Counted from the first letter of the stretch, positions 45,459 through 57,487 are shown. The stretch: DNA of 64,000 nucleotides from Ilex aquifolium (GCA_951799425.1 OX637393.1:24756744-24820743), one strand, 5' to 3'. Notes: generated by a model from the letters alone, not told the origin. Made by a program: numbers and translations.

Positions 45459-47324
45459 TGTTCTTGATCCGAAATGTGTACACCCAAGTGCAGGCGATCA
45501 AGCTGTAGTAATAATCCGGTTTGAGTCCGGAATCGAATCCACAGGGAACTTTTGTTGATATTTCTAAGGCAAGCAATGGTAGAGACCTATTGATTGTAAC
45601 CCTTGAGATTTGCTGTGAGATATGAGTTTTCCTGGACAGAATATAAGATTCTTTCCAAAAGGATTTTCTTAACAAAATAGGAGATAAGTGCTAATTAAAA
45701 AGAGTCACTCTTTAGTGCAAGGATCTGGACATGTAGTTAGTTATCCGATTTGTCATAATTGTGCTTGATAACTCAATTAACTCCCGTGTCAATAGCAAGT
45801 TAATTGGAAGATAAATATGGATTGTGAGAATTAAGAACATGATTCCGATGTCTTTCTAGAAGTTTACAAGAATTGCCTGTGTCGAGACTTAACCCGTCTA
45901 CAAACAAGCAAGTGTTTCTAAAAGACATTCAATCATGATATTAATATTCCATTCTTTAAATGAAGTACAATAAGGGGGAGGATTAAAGGGTAGTCATGAA
46001 GATCTAGCCGGGGTACTTGCCTTGAACTGATGAGTCTTTCTATGCAAGAGTCATCCGTGTCATAGAAATAGCTCACAGTTATACAAAGTACCTTAGCTTT
46101 GCTAGATGCAATCAATCATCCAATAACAAGAAAAAAACAAACGTTAAGCATAAAAATAATGCACAAATATGATTCCCGGATAACTTATACATGCCCTTCT
46201 CCTCTTACTAAAGAGTGAATGAGAAACTACTCACTCTTCATGGCTTGGGTAAAGCTAGAAAAGTGAGTGATGTTCATCCCTCCAAGTAAAGAACTTAAAA
46301 GATAAAGTAACAACAAACACGGAGCCAATCTTTAACAAAGAATGGGTGAATCACGTTCCACTCTTCATGGCTTTGGTAAAGCTCTAGAAAAGTGGAAGAG
46401 TTTCACTCTTCTAAGAAAGAAAGAAGCTCAAGCAATGGAAGTGAAATGCATGAACAATAAAAGTAGAAGAAAGCTAGTCACATTTGGAGGGTGGCTTCCT
46501 CAACCAAGAATTGGAGGGTTGCTTCCTCAACCAAAAGATGAACTATCTCTCTTCTATGCATGTAAAATGAAAGCATAAGCATAAAACTACTTTTATAACA
46601 AGCAAGAGATGTTGGACTAAAGCCAAACTAATCTCTAAGATAAAAACTTCATACAAGGAAAATAAGCTAAATCTACAATGAGAGTGGGAGTCTAAGCCTC
46701 CATCAATTATTTTTCTTGGCTCCCTTAGCTCTCCAACAAGGGGAGTATTTATAGGCAAGAGGAGGAGACAAGAGGAGGTGAAGGAATAGTGTTTGCCGCC
46801 CAAGTCCAAGTGAAAAGCCAACAACTCTGCTACTAGTCTGTGGAGAACGTTCGAACGTGAGTTGGTGTTCGAACGTTGTTTCTGTTTTTGCACTAAGGGC
46901 GTTCGAACGCCAGATGTGTTCTGACCCTTTCACTCGAGTGGTCTGTTGGTCTTCTGTGAAGTTCAGTTTCAACTCTATGCAGTAGTCTGGTTTTCAATCA
47001 ACTCAAGTGCACGTTCGAACGTGAGTTGGCGTTCGAACGTGACACTCAAGTGCTTCAGAGCTTCAATCTTCTTTCCTAACTGCAACACGCCTTCTCTTAG
47101 CAGTTGAGTCTGCTACAGTGTAATGTGGACGTTCGAACGTTCTGGCTGTGCTCCAAGCTTCTCCAATTTTGGGCTCTAATGTGTTGGTGTTGCTTCCAAG
47201 TGTGGTACTTGTTGTTCTTGGGTCTTTGTTCAGTTTATGGCCTAAAATGACATCACTTAAACTCCATCAAAGTACAATTAGTCTTAAAACGGCATAGTAA
47301 TATGCTAATTTTAAGTGCTAATCA
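45459..47324 (-). repeat. 5' LTR of element F
   Basis: The LTR is 1866 bp. The minus-strand TATA box is at 46746-46753 and six CGTTCGAACG palindromes lie at 46847-47141. It is shorter than the 3' LTR mainly because the palindrome array has fewer copies. Its plus-strand right end GCTAATCA abuts the TCAAG duplication. Confidence 0.93.
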
Positions 47325-47329
47325 TCAAG

Positions 47330-47553
47330 TTGTACTCCTTTTCAATTCGCGGTTATATCTCTTTCCGGGAAAACTCAAATCAAGGTGGTCAGGGCCATTT
47401 ATTATTACTAAAGTGTTCCCGTATGGAGCGGTTGAAGTTGAGGAAGCCAATTTGAAGAGAACTTTCAAGGTTAACGGGCAGAGACTGAAGCACTATTGGG
47501 GCGGCGACATTGATCGTCAAAAGTTCTCGATTACCCTTGCCGATTCGGGATGA
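47330..47553 (+). pseudogene. Integrase C-terminal tail of element D
   Basis: [20 protein letters not shown] and then [20 protein letters not shown] match the tail in A at 2150-2378. It lies on the far side of F from the D protease. A short noncoding stretch (47554-47712) follows and corresponds to A 2379-2530. Confidence 0.85.
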
Positions 47554-47712
47554 AACAGGAAGTAGTCAGGCTGAAGACTAAAAAACAAGCGCTAGTTGGG
47601 AGGCAATCCAAATTTTAGTTTTTAAGTTTTATTTCATTTCATTTCAATTTAGGTTTTTTTTTTTTTAGGAGTTATTATGATATTAGATTATTAGTTCATT
47701 TTAATTAGTATG

Positions 47713-49325
47713 TGCTTGAATTATTTCCTTGTTATTCCTAACCTCTTAACATTCTCCCTCATTGTATATGTATGATGTGTGTATGAAGGGGAGTGTCACT
47801 CTCCTTTGGGACGATGTCAAAAGAAAGGGCAAGGGAATGGTGGAAAATGAAGTGTGCAAGTGGGCAAAAATGCTTCCCAAGTGTAAGAAGACTTTTGCGT
47901 GTCGTGTTTTACTTGGAGGTATTCCAAGGTCGTTTCCTCGGGGAAGGATGTGAATCGTTTTGAAAGTGATTTCGGTGAAAAGAATGTGTAAAATCTTTTG
48001 TTGTTGAAGTTTGGTTTGTGAGGTGTATTGTGATGAAAATGAAATGAGAACAAGTGTTAGCTAATCCAAAGAGGTCATTCCAATAGGGATACCAAATCAA
48101 CTCAAGCCTTCCTCCAATAGAGCCTAAATGTACGATTGATTCGTGGGAAGCTCGGGACTAAAATGGAGGTGAGGATTTAAGCATACCCCGTGACAATGCC
48201 TACGGTGTATCAAGAACTCACAACCGTGTCCTCACCCCAACCCAGTTAAACCGAACCATCGTACTCTGAGAGGAGGAATAAAAATGAGTTGAAGTGGTAC
48301 ACCCAAGAGGAGGTCTCCCTTGGATTAGCCAACTTAAAAGCTTACCTACTCATGCTCAAATTAAAGACAATAATGAAATGGGAAGACATTCTAAAACAAT
48401 GAAGATTGTAGCTAAATTAATGCAAGAAAACAAAGACTAGATGAAAATTGCATTCAATACCCATTTAAAGCTAAGACATTTAAGAACATGGAAGCATTAA
48501 TGGTGAAAGCTTTAATGGAAGACTAAACTTGCAAACCACTTGAAATGAATGGCATTAAAGACTTTGAATAGAGCTTAGAAGATTCTTACATGAAAATGGA
48601 AGACAATGCATGGAAGAAAATGTAAAAATCTCAACTTCTCTCTCTAACACTATTCATCTTCTTCCTAGAGCTTCTCTCACTATATTCTAATATGTATTAC
48701 AATGTGTGTTTTTCCACATGGTGTATCTCCCTCCAAAAACGTTCCTGGAGAGTCTCATAGCTCTTTGATGTGATCTCCCTCCATAGGTCTGCCAATAGGG
48801 GGCTGGACAGGGTGGTGCAGACCTTGTCTACACACTCAGCATCACTCTCTTCTCTCTCCTCATTGATCACCAAAGCTCCAAACTCCAAGGACAGATGTGC
48901 AAGGGGTGTCCATTGTGTTGGAAGAGTCAGAGTAGGTGGGAGATTTTCTTTGGTGGGACCCTCGAGGCAGCAGAGAATGTCAGCAGAGTCAGGGTTGTTT
49001 CAGCAGAGCGTACCAGTACGGCGTACCAGTACTGTGAACTCCAGTAGCCTCAGCGTACCGGTACGGCGTACCGGTACGATTTCTCTGGTTTTCTGATTTC
49101 TTAACTTCCTCACCTCCTGAGTTGTCTTCAAGCCATCCTTTCATCATCATTTTCCTCAAATCATTTGGGAAGGATTTAAGAAGCACCATTTATCACATTT
49201 TATCTGCAACCACCACAAATCTTCGTTAATAACTCAAATAGCATAATTCCACTCATTTAATCCCCAAAAGCAAGTGAAAAAGGAATGTATTGGCACATGA
49301 AATATACAATGTTTTGTGCTAATCA
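47713..49325 (-). repeat. S3: solo LTR in element D (family of element C)
   Basis: It is 1613 bp with target duplication GTATG at 47708-47712 and 49326-49330. On the minus strand it begins TGATTAGCACAAAAC and ends TTCAAGCA, and aligns with the C 5' LTR (6136-7738). The palindrome cluster at 49008-49077 has CGTACCAGTACG and CGTACCGGTACG pairs. No internal element parts are attached. Confidence 0.92.
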
Positions 49326-49330
49326 GTATG

Positions 49331-49543
49331 TCAATTGCTTGCAGGTCCCAAGGATTGAACAATAAGGGTGGAGCTTGCTCAAGCTCACACAAGGAGCCAA
49401 GACCAGAAGCCCAGCGTCTAAGCACTCCAAAACAGTGCCTTAGTGCTAGGTTTCTGTTTGAACAGCGCTGTAGCGCAGCAGCGCGCGCCTGCTGCCCACA
49501 TTGCAGTCCAAAAGCAGGAAAAAAAAAAAAAACAGCGCCCCAG
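49331..49543 (+). promoter_or_regulatory. Internal CAGCGC region of element D, left part
   Basis: This corresponds to A 2535-2760: TCAATTGCTTGCAGG, then CAGCGTCTAAGCACT, CAGTGCCTTAGTGC, CAGCGCTGTAGCGC and a 13-bp A run. S4 inserted at its CGCCC (49544-49548). The remainder of the region resumes at 51488. Confidence 0.6.
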
Positions 49544-49548
49544 CGCCC

Positions 49549-51482
49549 TGATTAGCACTTAAAATTAGCATATTACTATGCCGTTTTAAGACTAATTGTA
49601 CTTTGATGGAGTTTAAGTGATGTCATTTCAGGCCCTAAACTGAACAAGGACCCAAGAACAACAAGTACCACACTTGGATGCAACACCAGCACATTAGAGG
49701 CCAAAATTGGAGAAGCTTGGAGCACAGCCAGAACGTTCGAACGCCAACTCACGTTCGAACGTCCACATTACACTGTAGCAGACTCAACTGCTAAGAGAAG
49801 GTGTGTTGCAGTTAGGAAAGAAGACTGAAGCTCTGAAGCACTTGAGTGTCACGTTCGAACGCCAACTCACGTTCGAACGTGCACTTGAGTTGATTGAAGA
49901 CCAGACTACTGCATAGAGTTGGAACTGAACTTCACAGAAGACCAATAGACCACTCGAGTGAAAGGGTCAGAAAACATCTAGCGTTCGAACGCCCTTAGTG
50001 CAAAAACAGAAGAAACGTTCGAACGGCAGTCAACGTTCGAACGCCCTTAGTGCAAAAACAGAAACAACGTTCGAACGCCAACTCACGTTCGAACGTTCTC
50101 CACAGACTGGCAACAAAGTGGTTGGCTTTTCACTTGGACTTGGGCGGCAAACACTATTCCTTCACCTCCTCTTGTCTCCTCCTCTTGCCTATAAATACTC
50201 CCCTTGTTGGAGAGCTAAGAGAGCCAAGTAGGAAAGTTGATGGAGGCTTAGACTCCCACTCACATTGTAGATTTAGCTTATTTTCCTTGTATGAAGTCTT
50301 TATCTTAGAGATTAGTTTGGCTTTAGTCCAACATCTCTTGCTTGTTATAAAGTAGTTTTATGCTTATGCTTTCATTTTACATGCATAGAAGAGAGATAGT
50401 TCATCTTTTGGTTGAGGAAGCAACCCTCCAATTCTTGGTTGAGGAAGCCACCCTCCAAATGTGACTAACTTTCTTCTACTTTTATTGTTCATGCATTTCA
50501 CTTCTATTGCTTGAGCTTCTTTCTTTCTTAGAAGAGTGAAACTCTTCCACTTTTCTAGAGCTTTACCAAAGCCGTGAAGGGTGGAACGTGATTCACCCAT
50601 TCTTTGTTAAAGATTGGCTCCGTGTTTGTTGTTACTTTATCTTTTAAGTTCTTTACTTGGATGGATGAGCATCACTCACTTTTCTACCTTTACCCAAGCT
50701 ATGAAGAGTGAGTAGTTTCTCATTCACTCTTTAGTAAGAGGAGAAGGGCATGTATAAGTTATCCGGGAATCATATTTGTGCATTGTTTTTATGCTTAACG
50801 TTTATTTCTTCTTGTTATTGGATGATTGATTGCATCTAGCAAAGCTAAAGTACTTTGTATAACTGTGGGTTCTTTCTATGACACGGATGACTCTTGCATA
50901 GAACGACTCATCAGTTCAAGGCAAGTACCCCGGCTAGATTCCCATGACTACCCTTCAATCCTCCCCCTTATTGTACTTCATTTAAAGAATGGAATATTAA
51001 TATCATAATTGGATGTCTTGTAGAAACACTTGCTTGTTTGTAGACGGGTTAAGTCTCGGCACAGACAATTCTTGTAAACTTCTAGAAAGACATTGGAATC
51101 ATGTTCTTAATTCTCACAATCCATCTTTATCTTCCGATTAACTTGCTGTTGACACGGGAGTTAATTGAGTTATCAAGCACAATTATGAAAAACCGGATAA
51201 CTAACTACATGTCCAGATCCTTGCACTAAAGAGTGACTCTTTTTAATTAGCACTTATCTCCTGTTTTGTTAAGAAAATCCTCTTGGAAAGAATCTTATAT
51301 TCTATCCAGGAAAACTCATATCTCACAGCAAACCTCAAGGGTTACAATCAATAGGTCTCTACCACTACTTACCTCAGAAATATCAACAAAAGTTCCCTGT
51401 GGATTCGACTCCGGACTCAAACCGGATTATTACTACAGCTTGACCGCCTGCACTTGGGTGTACACATTTCGGATCAAGAACA
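49549..51482 (+). repeat. S4: solo LTR in element D (family of element F)
   Basis: It is 1934 bp with target duplication CGCCC at 49544-49548 and 51483-51487. It begins TGATTAGCAC and ends GATCAAGAACA, the reverse complement of the F LTR arrangement, so it lies opposite to F in the same host element. Nine CGTTCGAACG palindromes (49733-50097) precede the TATA box TATAAATA (50190-50197) in the plus direction. Confidence 0.93.
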
Positions 51483-51487
51483 CGCCC

Positions 51488-52513
51488 CCAAACCAGCGCA
51501 GCTACGCTGAGCTACTAACTAGCCAGAGCTGCAACGCCACAGGCAGCGCAGCAGCGCGCGCCTCAAACAAGCACCCAGTCCCTCCAAAATAGCAAACCAG
51601 CACAACTGCCCTTGTCCCCAGCGCAACTGCCCTTGCTCCTAAAAAAATCAGCATTAAAACCCACAATTTAGCACCACATTCATGGGCTGCTCCTGAGAAA
51701 ATCAGCATTACAAACCATATTTTAGCACCACTTTCATGGACAAGAAGCTCACCACATCAACTCCTATTCTTCTAAAATTTCAAACCTCTAAAAATACATA
51801 CACCCCAACTCTTATTCACCCAAAATTCCATTCAATCATCTTGAATCTCTCAACCTCTTTTATGTAACAATCTTACCTCTCATGGGCATCAATGAGTATC
51901 AACTAGCACCAAGAAGTTCTCCATTCTCCATGGGTAAAGATTAAGCTTTGCAACGTGAGTTTCCTAGCCCACCTATGTTTCCCAAATACACTCTCGACTC
52001 AGCGGACGACGAGGAAACTGACGATGATGCCAACTAGTGACATCTCAAGGAAGTCCTCTGTCTTAATTTTTCCTACTTTATACATTGAGGACAATGTTTA
52101 GTTTCAGTTTGAGGGTGTATTCTTGTTTGCATTATTAGGTATGCATTTAGATAGTATGTTTTGCATTCACATAGTATGTTTTAGTACGACTTGAGCAATG
52201 GGTTGATTGAGTTTGATTATGGCCAATGATGAATGGGATTAATTGTTAATTCAAGGGAAATTGATGAACATGTTGAGTTTGTAGTTTAACATACTAGTTG
52301 GTTTTACACTGGTTATGATCTTTTCATGCATGAGCACATATCCATCTGTTTGGTTAGTTATCATCTAGAGAATTTATTTGACTAAGTGCTTGTGGGAGAT
52401 ATCAGTGAAACTCTAGAAAATTTATTTAAGCATCATTCAAAGCAAAGTTTAGGCATTCATATAAGTTTGGGGGAAATATTGGTTATGATGGGTTAGTATA
52501 AAGTTTAGGCATC
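51488..52513 (+). other. Noncoding 3' internal region of element D
   Basis: It starts with more CAGCGC-type sequence (to about 51630), then DNA aligned with A 2990-3715. It contains the FPSPPMFPKYT + DSADDEETDDDAN coding tail (51958-52037), the hairpin ACATTG-AGGA-CAATGT (52082-52097) with a tract-like sequence (52105-52115), and AAGTTTGGGGG near 52463. A sequence AAAGTTTAGGCAT(T/C)CATAT occurs twice, at about 52444 and 52500, the second directly at the element's end. No LTR follows. Confidence 0.7.
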
Positions 52514-52518
52514 CATAT

Positions 52519-53020
52519 CAAAATTCATTATTTTGATTGTCCAATATGCTCGATGTTCTAATTCTACAGGCAAGTGACATGGTTTACCATAAACCAATCG
52601 ATAAGGAGACATTCCTAAAATAGTTTTATATGCAGTACAGTAAGCCCAAAGTGCATCAATCAATCTTAAGGACCAATCCTTACGATCTAGATTTACTGTT
52701 TTTTTCTAAAATATATTTTATCTCCCTATTAGCTAATTCAGCTTGTCCACTTGTCTGTGGATGATACGGAGTGGATATTTTATGTGAAATTGAGTATCTT
52801 TTCATAAGATTTTCAAAAACTTTATTGCAAAAATGTAATCCACCGTCACTTATAATGGTCCGAGGAATTCTAAATCTGGACAAAATATTTTCTTTTAAAA
52901 ATTTGATCACTGTTTTATGATCATTATTTCGACATGGAATTGCCTCTACCCATTTAGAGACATAATCAACTGCAACTAAAATATACAGATATCCAAAAGA
53001 TGGGGGGAAATGGACCCATA
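52519..53020 (-). pseudogene. Integrase core portion of element E (right part)
   Basis: On the minus strand: [55 protein letters not shown] and [20 protein letters not shown]-like residues, the integrase core and its downstream part. F has the counterpart at about 40230-40720. It borders D on the left and the LTR of B on the right. It is a fossil. Confidence 0.85.
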
Positions 53021-53025
53021 AAATT

Positions 53026-54849
53026 TGATTCGCACTATTTTGTGATCTGAATTATATTATACACCTAAGTATAAGTGGTTGAATAGTAGTTTTCTCGATT
53101 TTAAGTCCAAGTATCGATCCCATGAAGAGTTTGAGTAACTTAGAATTTAAAAGAAAAACAGTAAAGTTGTTTAAAGCATTATAACAGTGATAGCTTGTGA
53201 TGTGAGTTTAGATTGACAACTAATTTAATTAAATAAAGTATGTTGATGAGCGTGTTAACAACAAGAATATTAAAGATACCCTTCAGTTTGGAGATTCCAT
53301 ATGTTTTATATTGGTTAAGTACTGGAAATGCCACCTTACATCAATTAACTTCCATGTTACTGGCAAGTTAACCGGTAGGTCTGATGTATATAAACCATCA
53401 CACAGCAACTTCTTAGGTTAGCTGGTGTTATCCATGACAATTGATTAATCCAAGCAAACCAGAAGGACAAGTCGTTCATGAGGAATACTTGAATTATTCA
53501 ATTGATCTCTTGATAGTAAGTGCGTACATAATAAACCATAACACCGCAACTTCTTAGGTTAACTTGTGGTAATAATAAACCATAACTCAGCAATTTCTTA
53601 GGTTAGCTAGTCAAAACACATAAACTTCTTAGGTTAGATGGTTATAGATGTGTCAATTGACTAATTCAAGCAAACCAGAAGGACAAGTCATTCATGAGGA
53701 ATACTTGAATTAATCAATTGGTCATCTGTGATATATATATACCAGTTAAACATCATCAGCGTTCCGGTGGAGGATAAACCATACCGATAGGAATACCGTA
53801 GATATTCGACTGGCAATATAGTTATATATAGTAGTTAAACAAACCTAATAACCCAGAAGGACAAGCCATTCATGAGGATCATTTAGGTTTTATACCATGC
53901 ATCAGTAAAACATCTTCAGCGTTCCGGTGGAGGACAAGCCATACCGATAGGAACACCGTAGATATTTAACCGGCAGGTTGATGATGCACTGATGACATAA
54001 TTTCAGGCACAACACCGAAATTACGTACATCACTGTATCATGCATGAAGCACATAATACATATATAAAGAAATATATGAATAAAATATCAGCATTTCCAT
54101 AATCTAACCAATACTATACATATGTTCACCCTTCACTAAAGGGTATAAGTGACTACTCATGCCCCATTGCTACAGACAAGCGAGGAGTGTGGGTAGGTTT
54201 CATTACAACAGTAATTAAAATACTAACGCGTCTTTCGCAAGGAACAACTGAAATACAACCACCTTTACTATCAATTAAGACAAAAAAGTGGCGGCAGTTC
54301 AATTATCCTAATAGAAAGACATACAAGAAATGTAGAAATACAAGATTGCTGGCTTATGAGTAGGACGGACTGGATTGTATTTGACTTTCTCTTTCTTTTT
54401 CTCTTTCTCTCTTTCTCTCTTTCTTTCTTTGTCTCTCTTTGGATTTTCCTTTGGAGCTCTCTCTCCCTTTCTAGCCGTGTGAAATGAAGAAGACAACCCC
54501 TATATATAGGCAAACCTCAAGCATAAGGTGGAGGATATGTTCAAACCGCTTGGGCTGGCCGTCCGGACGCCACCACCACCGTCCGGACGGTGGTGCTTAG
54601 TTGGACACTCCACTTGTCGTGTGATGGCTCCTCCATGGTTGATTTACACTTTGGTCCTTGGTTTTATTCCAAGTTTTGATAGACTGCCTTATAGTTTCTG
54701 GTAATTCCGCTTCAAACCCTAAAATTTCAGACATAACATTCATAAAACCCTAGTCTATGCACAAACCCTAATTCATAATTTTTAATTGTTTTATCTTACG
54801 AAGTTGATTACTTAATCATTTTAATTTACATACTAGTTAGGGTTAATCA
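53026..54849 (-). repeat. 3' LTR of element B
   Basis: The LTR is 1824 bp, TGATTCGCAC on the left and GGTTAATCA on the right of the plus strand. The cassette CCGTCCGGACGC ... CCACCGTCCGGACGGTGG lies at 54559-54593 with a minus-strand TATA box at 54501-54508. A CT-rich run is at 54380-54440. It is of the same family as 13020-14711. Confidence 0.9.
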
Positions 54850-54885
54850 CACCCCCAAACTTAAATTTTACTAGTCCCTAGTAAA
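54850..54885 (-). other. Polypurine tract and PPT-proximal hairpin, element B
   Basis: On the minus strand a perfect stem TTTACTAG/CTAGTAAA with loop GGA (54867-54885) is followed by ATTTAAGTTTGGGGGTG at the LTR edge. Confidence 0.8.
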
Positions 54886-55099
54886 CGTAAATATTATTAA
54901 CAAAATAAAATATAATACAAATAGAGGTAAAATCATTTTCATAGATTTTTTCACGATTGCATTTAGCATATGCAACAAGCCGTTAAACCCCTAGGTGATC
55001 CCTAGTGGACGAGTTTTGTCTCGTGAAGGTTTTCAGTTAAGCTACCTACAGACTTCAGTGATTAGGAGTTTATAACTCATATTTTTCGCAACTAAAATT
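54886..55099 (-). other. Conserved structured 3' segment, element B
   Basis: It aligns with E 14748-14960 and F 36428-36590. It contains the stems TTGCAT/ATGCAA (about 54957-54975) and ACGAG/CTCGT (55009-55024). S5 interrupts the region immediately afterwards. Confidence 0.65.
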
Positions 55100-57482
55100 T
55101 GTGACGCCCCATTTTCCGGGGGTCCTGTATTAACCGTTGACAACCCATCAACCCGCGGAAATACCCGTGGATGTCGCTTAACCCGACACCACATCAATAA
55201 CATCCTTAAACCGAGGTTATAATCCACAATGAAAATTTGGTTCAACATTCATTCGATCCAACCCCAGTCCAACTCCCCATGATTCATACCCCATTAGGGT
55301 CCAATTTGATCATTGGAGGGAAGGAAAAATATAGCCCAAAGGCTTGGCAAAGAAAACAAAAATAAAAAAAAATTCTGAGTTTTGGAGGGCGTACCGGTAC
55401 GCGTACCGGTACGCGTACCGGTACGATTTTGCCAGTTTTGCCTTTTTCCTTTGTTTTTCACTTCCAATCCATTCTAATACATTCCTAACTCATCCAACAC
55501 ATGTATAATACGATTTTTCATATAATACACAACTTATACAAGTTCCATTACATTTAATTCCATAATTTACACATCAAAATGGAATTTATACAAAAGTTTT
55601 ACAAAAACTCGAACTAAGGCCACATGCCGGCCCCCTTCATTCTTGATGCTCTCCAAGTGAGCCATCCGCCGGTGTAAACCCCATACCTGAAATGTTTCCC
55701 GTATAGGGTGAGCCAACGCCCAGTAAAGTAAACCCTACCAGGGCTACTCTCCCCCTAGATGCTCATGCTCATGCAACATTCATTTGCAAACAATCATTTA
55801 TCAAAAGGACATGCATTCTAAGTTGGAATGCAACATACCATGCCATGAAATGAGATGTCACTCACTCATGCATTTTAACCCGAGTTCTCACCGACTCATA
55901 CAACACGATGCAATGTCAAAGTGTTTCATTTCATCATTTATGTTTACATCAAATGATATTTTGAAAACTAGGGTCTTTCTTGGGATCGGACTTCTTTATG
56001 GACTTAACCAATGGTCTTCCACACCCGTACACTTTATGGGCTCTTATACCAACGGAGTGCACCCCCCAAACACCGGGTCTTTCACCCGAGAGGTCGTCAT
56101 GCCTCTTCTTGCTCATCCCGACCCAATTTATCATGCAATCAAGCGGCTTAGCTAGGTCTTCGACCCAACTTTTCCCAAGCCATACTGTCAATCCCCAAGT
56201 GTGGTATTGACATCAACCATGCACACACACCCATGTAATGAGATGCATATGCAATGCCATGTTCCATTGCATACAACATAATGCTCAATATATATATCCA
56301 TGGCAAATCATATCAAAGCATATAAATACCATATTCCCATGAAGCTAACACATTGGCAACATATCCAATCAACACAAGACTTAAGCATGCTATACATAGT
56401 CATGTGTCACACACTTTAACATACAAAAGGCATTTAACAACACCTTCAAGGCAACCATCATGTTATCACATAATCATTTCATTCCTATGACAAGGCTCAA
56501 TGTACACAACTAGCACCTCATCATATAAACACATAGCATATTACTATATGACAAACTTCCAAGAATGACCATCATATAAATACATAGCATATCACTATAT
56601 GCCAAACTTCCAAGAATTACACAAGGAACCTCTATATATCGAGTTCAAACTAGAACTTGAATTCAACCATTTTTACCTCCCTTTCCATAACCATAGGTAA
56701 GTAAACCCTATAGTTCTATACACACCTACCCACCCATATGACACCATAGGTGAAAAATAGTCCCAAGTAGGAGAAACCCTACCTCTTGAAGCGTAATTCA
56801 TCCGAAGGAAGCTTCAAGAACACTTTCCAAGCCCAAGTCTAGATTTCCCCCAAATCTCATCTCTTGGATCTTCGGTGAAATCCCTTGCTCTTGGTGTGGT
56901 TACGTAGCCCTCGTCGATGTGATCGACTTTAGCTCTTGGTTCGACGGAATCCGAGCGACGGAACTCCGGGAATCGACGGAGAAAGCTTGAAGATCAAGGT
57001 TTTCTCTCTTTTCTCTCTTTTCTCTCTCTTGGCCGGCCAAACAAGAACACAAGGGAAGAAAATTCTGATTTTCTAGATATTTACCCTTATTTATTGTTTT
57101 AAATACTCGGCCCACGTCGCGCCACGTGTCCCTCGCTTAATCGGGTCCGATTTAGTCCCGAAACGATTCGTTTGATCTCGGTTTAAGTTCAAATTAATTT
57201 TATTTGAACTTTAACTTAATTTCAAGGAAATTTTATAAAATTCATTTATGGGGACGTTCGTGAGGTCATTCGCCACGCAGTCGTCTCGAACGACGTGCAA
57301 AATCCGACTATCTCGGAATTCGATGAAATTTGACAAGGTGACTCGTTTTCGCGATACGAATTCAACAGCGAACTCCATTTCCTCATCCGAGGTCTAAAAC
57401 ATGAGTATTTTAAATACGCAGTATAGTGGCAAATTACTATTTTGCCCTTTTTGGAAAAAGTCCAAATTTCCCGGGTTTTACA
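55100..57482 (-). repeat. S5: solo LTR in element B (family of S1)
   Basis: It is 2383 bp with target duplication AAATT at 55095-55099 and 57483-57487. Its plus-strand ends are TGTGACGCCCC and GGGTTTTACA. The minus strand aligns with S1, including CTGGGCGTTGGCTCACCC. Three TACCGGTA palindromes lie at 55390-55425. A direct duplication of about 50 bp containing AACTTCCAAGAAT lies at 56525-56618. No coding is present. Confidence 0.9.
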
Positions 57483-57487
57483 AAATT

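Larger units (their letters stand above)
34457..47324 (-). mobile_element. Element F: near-complete Athila-like element with paired LTRs
   Basis: F is 12.9 kb with target duplication TCAAG at 34452-34456 and 47325-47329. Minus-strand order: 5' LTR (45459-47324), tRNA-Asp primer site, gag, protease, RT-RNase H-integrase, small Cys/Arg-rich protein, internal TTCGAA palindrome region, noncoding 3' DNA, hairpin plus polypurine tract, 3' LTR (34457-36391). The LTRs differ by about 2-3 percent by eye in the first 500 bp. With a commonly used plant LTR rate this gives an age of very roughly one million years. It carries no long accessory ORF like that of E and B. Four or five breaks are visible in the coding part. 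It inserted into the integrase tail of D. Confidence 0.93.
30695..52513 (+). mobile_element. Element D: non-autonomous Athila-like element, interrupted by F, S3 and S4
   Basis: D is the sister copy of A. It has a 5' LTR (30695-32019), degenerate tRNA-Asp primer site, gag, protease, integrase tail (47330-47553), internal CAGCGC region and an internal hairpin-tract unit. No 3' LTR is present at its right end, so the copy is incomplete. CATAT flanks both ends (30690-30694 and 52514-52518). Like A it lacks reverse transcriptase, RNase H and integrase core coding. It inserted into the integrase coding of E and was later hit by F, S3 and S4. It has several breaks. Confidence 0.88.
13020..53025 (-). 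mobile_element. Element E: Athila-like element with accessory ORF, interrupted by T and D
   Basis: Read on the minus strand the visible parts are an integrase portion (52519-53020 and 30330-30690, split by D), a small Cys/Arg-rich coding region (29560-29977), an internal promoter-like cassette, the accessory ORF (27886-29031), noncoding 3' DNA (14748-16519), hairpin plus polypurine tract, and the 3' LTR (about 13020-14711). The 5' half lies beyond the window, because element B inserted into the integrase coding. The left LTR end is incomplete. E is of the same family as B. It is older than T, D and B, which all interrupt it. Confidence 0.85.

Noticed and set aside
49733-50097. CRISPR-like regularly spaced repeats (CGTTCGAACG)
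   Set aside because: Spacing is irregular, repeats are 10-16 bp palindromes, the region is an LTR upstream of a TATA box, and the genome is a plant's.
55784-56155. 123-codon open frame in S5 as a possible host gene
   Set aside because: It lies inside a solo LTR with intact target duplication; no domain, and the S1 relative does not keep the frame.
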